From: Pseudomonadota bacterium
GTDB lineage: Bacteria; Desulfobacterota; Binatia; Binatales; Binataceae
Assembly: GCA_021324455.1 (NCBI GenBank)
Contig: JAJPJA010000127.1
Coordinates: forward strand, 1-35,308
Length of the DNA: 35,308 nucleotides
Direction: 5' to 3'
Shown piece after piece: positions 8,099 through 16,358 of the stretch. The position numbers were made by a program, and so were the translations under genes. Below the pieces are notes generated by a model. That model ran no database searches and had not been told where the DNA came from. It saw nothing but the letters and a program-made list of their open reading frames with translations. Positions within the stretch are counted from its first letter, which is position 1. Every line of letters starts with the position of its first letter.

Positions 8099-9262
8099 AT
8101 GGATGATCGTTTTGGAGCCTTTTGCCGGCATTGCCGCATCTCGATTGCCGGCGCCGCGGCGGGCCCGCTGCGCGGTCTGACCTTTGCCGCTAAAGATAAT
8201 TTCGACGTTGCCGGCTTTGTTTGCTGCGCGGGTAATCCCGACTGGCTGCGGACCCATCCGCCGGCTTCCTCGACCGCGCCCGCAATCCAGACGCTGCTCG
8301 ACGCCGGCGCCAGTCTGATCGGCAAAACCGTGATGGACGAGCTCGCCTACAGCCTCAGCGGCGATAACGTTCACTATGGGATGCCGGCGAATCCGCGCGC
8401 CCCCGAGCGCGCGACCGGCGGATCTTCCAGCGGGTCAGCCGCCGCCGTCGCCGGCGGATTGTGCGACTTTGCCCTCGGCAGCGACACCGGCGGTTCGGTC
8501 AGAGTGCCCGCCAGCTTCTGCGGCATCTACGGCGTTCGAACCACGCATGGCGCGGTGTCCACGGCCGCGATGGTGCCGCATGTCCGCAGCGCCGATACCG
8601 TGGGATGGTTCGCGCGCAGCGCGCCAATCCTGCGCCGCGTCGGCGGCGTGATGCTCGCCTCAATTCCGCAGCCGCGGCCGCCCGAGCGACTCCTGATTAT
8701 TGACGATCCCCTGACCCTGGCGCCGGCGCCGGTGCGCGACGCGCTTGACCCCGCGCTTCGGCGCGTTGCTGCGATGTTCGGATCGGTTCATCACCTGTTC
8801 CTCAGTCCGCAGGGCCTCGACCGCTGGCGCGACGCTTACGGCGCCATCACCGGGTATGAGGCGTGGTCGGTTCACGGGCCATGGATCGAGACGGTGCGTC
8901 CGCGGTTGGGCGCCGCGATAGCGCAACGCTACGAAGCCGCCTCGCGCGTGACGCCGGAGAAGTACCGTGCCGCGCTGCGGATACGTGAAGACGCCCGCGC
9001 TCGAATCGGCGCCATGCTCGTGCCGGGCACGGTCCTGTGCATGCCGACGGCGCCCTTTGCGGCGCCGCCGCGCGCGCAGGCCGACGCCCCGGAGAACCGC
9101 GGCGCGCTGATGGCGTTGACCTGTATCGCGTCGCTATGCGGGCTGCCGCAAGTCAGTATCCCGGCCGCCGCAGTCGACGGAGCTCCGATCGGGCTTTCCC
9201 TTGCCGGTCCGCCGCAATCCGACCGCGCTCTGCTTGATCTCGCCGAGCGGCTCGCTTTTTAA
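8099..9262 (+). CDS. Amidase-signature hydrolase, AMI1-like
   Basis: 387 aa. The Ser-cisSer-Lys triad of the amidase-signature family is visible: Lys32 in TFAAKDNFDVAG, the cis-Ser in GGSSSGS (109-113), and the nucleophile Ser133 in DTGGSVRVPASF. The protein begins almost directly with the catalytic-lysine strand. It also contains 'GNPDWLRTHPPAS' and the VDTVGWFAR-like segment SADTVGWFAR, features I associate with the short AMI1-type amidases (indole-3-acetamide hydrolase of plants and bacterial relatives) rather than GatA. It is shorter than GatA (about 480 aa) and has no GatB/GatC neighbours, so tRNA amidation is unlikely. No signal peptide is seen. It probably hydrolyses a small amide; indole-3-acetamide is a candidate substrate, unproven. 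The phosphoesterase follows 67 bases downstream. Confidence 0.85.
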   Translation: MDDRFGAFCRHCRISIAGAAAGPLRGLTFAAKDNFDVAGFVCCAGNPDWLRTHPPASSTAPAIQTLLDAGASLIGKTVMDELAYSLSGDNVHYGMPANPRAPERATGGSSSGSAAAVAGGLCDFALGSDTGGSVRVPASFCGIYGVRTTHGAVSTAAMVPHVRSADTVGWFARSAPILRRVGGVMLASIPQPRPPERLLIIDDPLTLAPAPVRDALDPALRRVAAMFGSVHHLFLSPQGLDRWRDAYGAITGYEAWSVHGPWIETVRPRLGAAIAQRYEAASRVTPEKYRAALRIREDARARIGAMLVPGTVLCMPTAPFAAPPRAQADAPENRGALMALTCIASLCGLPQVSIPAAAVDGAPIGLSLAGPPQSDRALLDLAERLAF

Positions 9263-9329
9263 TGCTGATGAAACATTCCTGCGCATCTGACGCAAATCAG
9301 TTCCTGTACCCGCCCCGGTCTGAAGATTG

Positions 9330-11195
9330 ATGCGTTCAAGTATTTCGAGACTCGGCACATGGATGGTTGTGCTCGCACTCGCACTCAGCTTTTTTGCTGA
9401 GACCCGGAGCGAGGGAAAGACTGACGGATCCAGCGCCGCGGTTACGCCGATCAGGCATGTGATTGTGATCGTCGGCGAGAACCGCACCTTCGATCACATT
9501 TTCGGGCTGTATCGGCCGCGGCATGGCCAGAGCGTCTGGAACCTGCTCTCGCGGCGGATTCTGAACGCGGACGGCACGCCGGGTCTTAACTACGCCCTGG
9601 CGGAGCAATTTCAAGCCGCCGCCCAGTCTTTGTATTACATCGACCCGCAAAGCAAAACTCCTTACGCGACCCTGCCGCCGCCCAGCGCCGCGCAGGTGCC
9701 GAATGCGCCCTCAAATACCCGCCCGCCCTTTGCTTGGATTGCCGCAGCGTCCGCTGTGGAACCCGATCTGGCGCCTGCCGACCGCAAGCTGCTCACCACC
9801 GGAGCCAGCGGACTGGCGAAGACCGCAAGTGTGGACACGCGAGTTGCCAATTACGCGGCGCTGCCCGCCGGTCCATTCCAGCTGACCGGCCCGACGCTGC
9901 CTTACGACTCCTACACCGGCGACACGGTGCATCGATTTTTCCAGATGTGGCAGCAATCCGATTGCGATGGGTCCGGCGCAAAGCCCGGATGCCGCGGCGA
10001 TTTGTATCCGTTTGTCGCCGTCACCTGCTGTCCGGGCAGACTCAGCGGCAGCAACTCGATGGCGGTCTACAACGTTAACGACGGCGACGCGCCGTATCTG
10101 AAGCGGCTCGCCGACAACTTTACGATCAGCGACAATTTTCATCAGTCGTTCATGGGCGGCACCGGCGCCAACCATGTGATGCTGGCGAGCGGCGACGACG
10201 TTTTCTTCAGCGACAGCCGCGGACCCGCCTCGCCCCCGGCGGCTTATATCGCCAATCCGAATCCGCAGCCCGGCACGCTTAATCGTTACATCCGCGACGC
10301 CAACTGGGTTGATTGCTCCGACCCGGCGCAGCCGGGCGTGGCGCCGATCGCCGGTTATTTGCGCCGCCTGGGATTGTCCTCGAATTGCGCGGCGGGCCAT
10401 TTCTATATGATCAACAATACACCGCCGGGCTTTTTGCCCAACGGAGCGCCGCGCGTGGGAAGGCCGGGGACGTTCGTGCCGCCGTCCACCCTGCGCACCA
10501 TCGGCGACGCTCTGACTGAGCGCGGTGTCTCGTGGGCCTACTACGGCGGCGCCTTCGATGCCGCCGTAAAGCGCGCTGGCGGCGATCGCTCCGCCGCCAC
10601 CGCGGTTGGGCAGGCCTATTGCCAGATCTGCAATCCTTTCCAGTATGCGTCATCGATCATGACCGATGCGGCAGCGCGGTCCGAACACCTGAAGGACACC
10701 GCCGATTTGTTGCGCGATCTGGCCGCGGGCAGCCTGCCCGCGGTCTCCCTGGTCAAGCCCGACGCCATGATCGACGGGCATCCGGCGAGTTCGAAAGTGG
10801 ATTTGTTCGAAGCCTTTGTGAAAAACGTGATCGACCGGCTGGATGCCAATGCGCGGCTTGAGCGCGACAGCGCGGTATTTGTCACCTTTGACGAAGGCGG
10901 CGGGTATTACGACTCGGGTTATATCCAAACGCTGGATTTTTTCGGCGACGGCCCGCGCATCCCGCTGATCGTGGTGTCGCGTTTTTCACGCGGCGGCCGT
11001 GTCGTGCACACCTATTGCGATCACGTGTCGATCCTGAAGTTCATCGAGCGCAACTGGAGGCTCAAGCCTCTGACCGCGCGCAGCCGCGACAATCTGCCCA
11101 ACCCGATCGCAAGCGCCGGCAACGCTTACGTTCCCAAGAACCGCCCCGCCATCGGCGATCTCTTCGACATGTTCGATTTCAAAAAGCGCGGCTGA
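9330..11195 (+). CDS. Exported phosphoesterase (phospholipase C / acid phosphatase AcpA-like family)
   Basis: 621 aa from ATG at 9330; a TTG immediately before it (9327) is less likely. A signal peptide is visible (hydrophobic about residues 11-22, with AETRS following). The family's metal and phosphate motifs are present: 'VIVGENRTFDHIFG' (about 46-59), 'DNFTISDNFHQSFMGGTGAN' near 260-280, VTFDEGGGYYD (about 518-528) and CDHVSILKFIE (about 563-573). Members (Pfam Phosphoesterase) hydrolyse phospholipids or phosphomonoesters in the periplasm or outside the cell. The N-terminus shows no twin-arginine motif, so Sec export is inferred. Several cysteine pairs (for example in CCPG and CQIC) suit an oxidising compartment. 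It ends at a strong bidirectional terminator. Whether it is a phosphatase or a phospholipase cannot be decided. Confidence 0.87.
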   Translation: MRSSISRLGTWMVVLALALSFFAETRSEGKTDGSSAAVTPIRHVIVIVGENRTFDHIFGLYRPRHGQSVWNLLSRRILNADGTPGLNYALAEQFQAAAQSLYYIDPQSKTPYATLPPPSAAQVPNAPSNTRPPFAWIAAASAVEPDLAPADRKLLTTGASGLAKTASVDTRVANYAALPAGPFQLTGPTLPYDSYTGDTVHRFFQMWQQSDCDGSGAKPGCRGDLYPFVAVTCCPGRLSGSNSMAVYNVNDGDAPYLKRLADNFTISDNFHQSFMGGTGANHVMLASGDDVFFSDSRGPASPPAAYIANPNPQPGTLNRYIRDANWVDCSDPAQPGVAPIAGYLRRLGLSSNCAAGHFYMINNTPPGFLPNGAPRVGRPGTFVPPSTLRTIGDALTERGVSWAYYGGAFDAAVKRAGGDRSAATAVGQAYCQICNPFQYASSIMTDAAARSEHLKDTADLLRDLAAGSLPAVSLVKPDAMIDGHPASSKVDLFEAFVKNVIDRLDANARLERDSAVFVTFDEGGGYYDSGYIQTLDFFGDGPRIPLIVVSRFSRGGRVVHTYCDHVSILKFIERNWRLKPLTARSRDNLPNPIASAGNAYVPKNRPAIGDLFDMFDFKKRG

Positions 11196-11243
11196 GCCCG
11201 TGTCCGGCTGGCGCGGCGGGATAATCGCGGGTGGGCGCCGAAA

Positions 11244-11273
11244 AAAAAGGCGGCCCGCAGGAGCCGCCTTTTT
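11244..11273. terminator. Bidirectional intrinsic terminator between the phosphoesterase gene and groEL
   Basis: The stem AAAAAGGCGGC (11244-11254) pairs with GCCGCCTTTTT (11263-11273) around an 8-base loop. Read on the plus strand, the GC stem ends in five T, serving the phosphoesterase gene. Read on the minus strand it ends in eight T (plus 11241-11248), serving groEL. Both genes end within 50 bases of it. Confidence 0.88.
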
Positions 11274-11293
11274 CCGCCGTTGCTGGAGCAGGC

Positions 11294-12919
<1,626 letters not shown>

Positions 12920-12959
12920 CTACTCCCTCTGTGAAATTGATCCGTTTTGTTCGATTTGA

Positions 12960-13250
12960 CTATTCGAGCACGCCAACGATCTCGTCTTCGCGCAGGATCA
13001 GATGCTCTTCGCCTTCGATCTTGACCTCGGTGCCGGAATACTTGCCGAACAGGATGCGATCGCCCTTTTTGACATCGGGCGGGATAACCTTTCCGTCTTC
13101 GGTCGTCTTGCCTTTCCCGACCGCCACCACCATCCCTTCCTGCGGCTTCTCCTTGGCCGTATCCGGAATGATTATTCCGCCCTTGGTCTTCTCCTCTTCC
13201 TGAATCCGCTTGACCAGGACTCGATCACCTAGCGGCCTGATACTCTTCAT
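12960..13250 (-). CDS. groES: Co-chaperonin GroES (Hsp10)
   Basis: 96 aa, the standard GroES length. It caps the GroEL chamber as a heptamer. The sequence starts [15 protein letters not shown] and includes the mobile loop around '[19 protein letters not shown]', the roof and core segment [18 protein letters not shown], and ends [12 protein letters not shown] at 13250 is set by the strong ribosome site GGGAGGTGG about 9 bases upstream. Extending the frame further upstream would run through the CIRCE operator and is not real. It is the first gene of the groES-groEL operon. Everything visible is conventional. Confidence 0.98.
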   Translation of the reverse strand: MKSIRPLGDRVLVKRIQEEEKTKGGIIIPDTAKEKPQEGMVVAVGKGKTTEDGKVIPPDVKKGDRILFGKYSGTEVKIEGEEHLILREDEIVGVLE

Positions 13251-13342
13251 GGCGTTGAACCCACCTCCCTCAAAAATTGTCGTCGGTTTATTAAGGATTG
13301 AACATCCGCGCGAAAAGTTAATCATCGGCCGGCGGATGTCAA

Positions 13343-13402
13343 CTGGCACTCTCGGTCTTCGAGTGCCAACAAAAATGTATCGCAACCAACCCCGGGTTTA
13401 AA
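13343..13402 (-). promoter_or_regulatory. groESL promoter with CIRCE operator (HrcA site)
   Basis: On the minus strand TTGGCACTC-N9-GAGTGCCAG (plus 13343-13369) matches the CIRCE consensus TTAGCACTC-N9-GAGTGCTAA with few mismatches. Just upstream is a plausible but weak promoter: TTTAAA (13397-13402), a 17-base spacer, and TACATT (13374-13379). The predicted start point falls inside CIRCE, so HrcA bound there would block initiation. The 5' leader to groES is about 115 bases. Confidence 0.9.
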
Positions 13403-13544
13403 GGGGGTGCAAAAAGAAAATCCAATGTTTTTCAGCGAAGATCTGGCGAAACCAGGTTTCCCGCATCCCCCCGTGTAAAACGCCGCTCCCCGGGATTGAA
13501 AAGCGTTTTGGCAGGCGGCCCATGGTTGACGCGTCAGCCATCAC

Positions 13545-13605
13545 GGAGGGACCCAAGCGTCCGTCTTCTCGGCACAGCTTTGGAGGGACGGGTCGTCCGC
13601 CTTCT
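13545..13605. repeat. Two tandem hairpin repeats between DUF507 and the groESL promoter
   Basis: Repeat A (13545-13569) and repeat B (13582-13605) share GGAGGGAC, then a 5-6 base loop, then GTCCG-Y-CTTCT, with a period of about 37 bases. In each, GGAC pairs with GTCC. An outer stem CTCGGCA with TGCCGAG encloses repeat B. The flanking parts of the longest gene-free stretch (13403-13637) show only a small CTGG/CCAG hairpin near 13444-13456 and no ORF I would trust. The elements could be a structured leader, a 3' UTR or a small dispersed repeat. Confidence 0.55.
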
Positions 13606-13637
13606 GCCGAGCGGCTGAACCTGCGCAGCGGGTGATT

Positions 13638-13913
13638 CTAGCGCGGGCCCTTCTTGCGCAGCTCCTCTTCCCGGTAGCGCCGGTAAAGGATCTGCCATTC
13701 GCCGCTGCCCTCAACCACGCCGCGCTTGAGCGACGCGATCTTGCGGCGGACCGCGGCGTCGATTTGGTCGCCCTTCTCCAGCCAATGCGCGATCGCTTCG
13801 CGGCCCTGCCGCAGTGCCAGGGGAAAGTTGGGCACGTCGGCCAATCCTTCGGCGCGCAATCGATTCAAGGATTCGCGCGCGAGATAAAGGATCCGGGCCT
13901 CACTCAGCTTCAT
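13638..13913 (-). CDS. DUF507 family protein, copy 1
   Basis: 91 aa from ATG at 13913 (MKLSEARILYLARESL), where homology to the family begins; the open frame extends upstream but without conserved features. The protein is mostly helical and charged, with 'WLEKGDQIDAAVRRKIASLK' and a C-terminal segment 'GEWQILYRRYREEELRKKGP'. These match the DUF507 family, small cytoplasmic proteins of unknown function common in deltaproteobacterial genomes. It follows the second DUF507 gene by 13 bases, so the two are almost certainly co-transcribed and may form a heteromer. It ends in KKGPR, strongly basic. No function is proposed. Confidence 0.8.
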   Translation of the reverse strand: MKLSEARILYLARESLNRLRAEGLADVPNFPLALRQGREAIAHWLEKGDQIDAAVRRKIASLKRGVVEGSGEWQILYRRYREEELRKKGPR

Positions 13914-13926
13914 CGCGGACCTCGGG

Positions 13927-14202
13927 TCACAGGGTGAAGTCCCTGCGCTGCGCAATGCGCTGTTTAATCAGCGCGCGCAGGCGGGTGACGTCGACTCCCG
14001 GATGCTGGCGGGCCTCTCTCTCAGCCATCCGGTCGGCTTCTTCGTCGATCTGATTTTCGGTCTCGAAATTGTCCGACATGAACTCGACCACGCAGGCAAT
14101 CAGCGCGTCGAGTTCGCCTTTGGGCACGATAGCTCCGCTGGCTTTGAGGGATTCGACCAAATGCCGGGCCAGAGCGTCGATTTCCTGTTCGCGTACGGGC
14201 AT
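13927..14202 (-). CDS. DUF507 family protein, copy 2
   Basis: 91 aa from ATG at 14202 (MPVREQEIDALARHLVESLK). It has the same length and layout as its neighbour at 13638-13913: an N-terminal helix, an acidic middle 'FETENQIDEEADRMAEREAR', and a basic C-terminus 'VTRLRALIKQRIAQRRDF'. I assign DUF507 from this pattern, with the copies clearly diverged from each other. No strong ribosome site precedes the ATG. It is first of the pair, 13 bases ahead of copy 1. The longer open frame upstream of the ATG looks non-coding. Function unknown; the two copies may be subunits of one complex. Confidence 0.75.
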   Translation of the reverse strand: MPVREQEIDALARHLVESLKASGAIVPKGELDALIACVVEFMSDNFETENQIDEEADRMAEREARQHPGVDVTRLRALIKQRIAQRRDFTL

Positions 14203-14320
14203 AGCGGCTGCACTTGCGGAGCGCGGTGGTGGAGGCCTCATCTCCGTTGTAGGACGCCGCGCATCCCGAGTCCAGCCGCAATCGCCTGATGGCGGCGCTT
14301 GAGGTTTCGTACGGTGGTGG

Positions 14321-14341
14321 AAAAGGGCGCCGCCGGCGCCC
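14321..14341 (-). terminator. Intrinsic terminator after the radical SAM gene
   Basis: On the minus strand GGGCGCC-GGC-GGCGCCC is a perfect 7-bp GC stem with a 3-base loop, followed by TTTT (plus 14321-14324). It begins 14 bases after the radical SAM stop codon and separates that gene from the DUF507 pair. Confidence 0.8.
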
Positions 14342-14354
14342 TCACAGCAGCCGC

Positions 14355-16220
14355 CTACGCGGGAGCGCCGGCGAATTCGCCCTGCGAACCGTGCAGGATG
14401 GCGTTGAAGCGGCGGTCGCCCAGGTAAAACCGCTGCGCTTCTTCGTCGGTCACCGGGCCGCGCCGCAGATCGCGCCGGCGAATCTGCCACACGCCGCCCA
14501 CCATCGGATGCCGTCCCTGGCGGTAGCTGAAGAAGTAATACACGAACTGACGAACCACCGATCGCCGCGCTTCGGCCGACAAGCCGCGCCCGCCGGCGAC
14601 GGTCAGGATGGTATGCAGCAGGCGCCAGGGCGAGTAGAACACCTTGAAGGCGTCGGTGTAGGCGCGCATCCACATGTACTTGTCCATCTTGTCGTGCTTG
14701 AGCGTGACGTGCTGGGAGTCGAGATTGTTGAAATCCCAGTCGATGATCTGACCCTCTTTGGCGTAGCGGATCTGGTCCTCGGTGCCGGGCAGCGGTGTCA
14801 TGATGAAAAACGAGACGATATCGAACCCCAGCTGGCGCAGGGTGCGGCCGGCGATGCGGCCGCAGTCGGGACCGTCGAATGGAAAGCCCAGCATGTAGCC
14901 GGCATGGACCGAGATGCCGGCGCGATGCCAGTTATCGACCACGCGCCGGTACTTGCCCAGCACTCTGGCGCGCGCCTCTTCCAGCACCATCCGATGGTTG
15001 CGGTCGTCGGTGTTCTGGTACTTGGTGGCGTAGTTGAGATTGTCGGGATTAAGCGATTCGATACCGACAAAGGCCTGATAGCATCCGGCCTGCGCCGCCA
15101 GATCGACGAAACGCCGGCTGCGGCTGTGTTTGGCGCCCGGCTTCTCGCCCTCGGCCAGATTGGCGTAGCATGAGGCGTCCACGTCGACCTGCATCATGAA
15201 CGACAGCCGGGGGAATTCCTTGCGCACCTGCGCCATGCCGGTGAGAATCTCGTCCCAGCGCGGGCTGCGGAAGAAGTCGTCATCGACCAGGAACAGCGAG
15301 TCGATCCCGTGATTGAAGACGGCGTCGCGCACCCATTGCACCACCGACTGCGGGTCGCGCGATCGCATCGTGCGCCCCATCACGTTTTTCACCGAGCAGT
15401 ACGAGCAGGTAAACGGGCATCCGCGCGACGTATCCAGGGTGGTCTGGGTATCGTTGAAAAAGCGCGTCAGGTAGCGATCGTCGATCAGCGGCAGTTGCGC
15501 GTCGGTGATGACCGGTACCAGGATGTCGCCGGTGCCGGTCTTGGCGCGGATACCGTCGCTGACCGAGTATTCCGGCTTCAGATTGCCGTCGAGAAAATCG
15601 CCGATGATCTCGCTCCAGAAATTTTCCGCCTCGCCCACGGCGGTGGAGATTCCGCAATTATGCAGAAACTCGCGCGACTGCGGATAGCCGCTGACGTGGA
15701 AGCCGCCCATGATGGTCGGCAGGCCCTGAGCCACGAACTGCAGCGCCAGGTCGCGTCCGCGCGGATACTGGTTGGACTGCACGCCGGCGATTCCGATCAG
15801 CAGCTCGACCCCGTCCTCGCGCGCGCGATCTTTGATCGCCAGGATACTTTCCGGACCCATCGCGCCGTCGCACACCTCGTCCCAGATGACGGTTTCCAGG
15901 TAGACATTGCGGCGGGCGCCGTACTGCTTGTTGTAAGTGTCGTTGAGCGCGGCCAAAACCGTCAGCGTGTTGTTGGGTTGAACGCCCCAACGATAGAACT
16001 GCACGTAGCCGTCGTCGTCATAGCGCGATGGTTTAATGAAATAGACCCGGACCCGGCGGCTGGGTTCCGGTTTGAGCACGGAGGCTTCGCCCGCCGCCGC
16101 AGAGACCGCAATTTGCTTGCGTTTGGAGGAGACCGATCCGTAGCGATTGCGGCCCAAAATCAGGTAGAAAAGGCCGGATGCGCCCAGGAATGCGACCGCA
16201 ACAAGAAGTAAAACTCCCAT
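14355..16220 (-). CDS. Membrane-anchored B12-binding radical SAM protein
   Basis: 621 aa. An N-terminal hydrophobic segment (residues 2-22) followed by Arg-rich residues should anchor it in the inner membrane with the enzyme in the cytoplasm. Residues about 56-210 form a cobalamin-binding-like domain (FIKPSRYDDDGYV opening, GGFHVSGYP near 172-180). The radical SAM core has the 4Fe-4S motif CPFTCSYC (C268, C272, C275). A long C-terminal region follows. The family uses SAM and often cobalamin for radical methylation or rearrangement. Lipid- and hopanoid-modifying enzymes have a similar plan, but this subfamily is one whose product I do not know. ATG at 16220 follows AGAGGA. It is flanked by ptsP upstream (138-base gap) and its own terminator downstream, so it may be monocistronic. 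Confidence 0.85.
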   Translation of the reverse strand: MGVLLLVAVAFLGASGLFYLILGRNRYGSVSSKRKQIAVSAAAGEASVLKPEPSRRVRVYFIKPSRYDDDGYVQFYRWGVQPNNTLTVLAALNDTYNKQYGARRNVYLETVIWDEVCDGAMGPESILAIKDRAREDGVELLIGIAGVQSNQYPRGRDLALQFVAQGLPTIMGGFHVSGYPQSREFLHNCGISTAVGEAENFWSEIIGDFLDGNLKPEYSVSDGIRAKTGTGDILVPVITDAQLPLIDDRYLTRFFNDTQTTLDTSRGCPFTCSYCSVKNVMGRTMRSRDPQSVVQWVRDAVFNHGIDSLFLVDDDFFRSPRWDEILTGMAQVRKEFPRLSFMMQVDVDASCYANLAEGEKPGAKHSRSRRFVDLAAQAGCYQAFVGIESLNPDNLNYATKYQNTDDRNHRMVLEEARARVLGKYRRVVDNWHRAGISVHAGYMLGFPFDGPDCGRIAGRTLRQLGFDIVSFFIMTPLPGTEDQIRYAKEGQIIDWDFNNLDSQHVTLKHDKMDKYMWMRAYTDAFKVFYSPWRLLHTILTVAGGRGLSAEARRSVVRQFVYYFFSYRQGRHPMVGGVWQIRRRDLRRGPVTDEEAQRFYLGDRRFNAILHGSQGEFAGAPA

Positions 16221-16358
16221 TTACAAAATCCTCTTCAACCTCGCACCGACTCCCGCTCCGCCGATGAGGCTCCTAACCGACTGGTCAAGGCTGGTATTCT
16301 CGTACAGCATCTAAACTAACCGAGTCAACCTTTCCGTGGAACAGATTAATGTGACCGC

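Noticed and set aside
8099..9262. GatA subunit of tRNA amidotransferase
   Set aside because: The protein is about 90 residues short, has no GatB or GatC neighbour, and carries AMI1-type sequence features.
12960..13385. Longer GroES reading frame starting at 13385
   Set aside because: It would run through the CIRCE operator and predicted start point. The ribosome site and homology place the start at 13250.
13582..13598. Guanidine-II (mini-ykkC) riboswitch at the tandem hairpins
   Set aside because: On the minus strand one hairpin shows GGACGACC, reminiscent of the ACGR loop. The second hairpin lacks ACGR in the loop, and the downstream gene is groES rather than a guanidine transporter.
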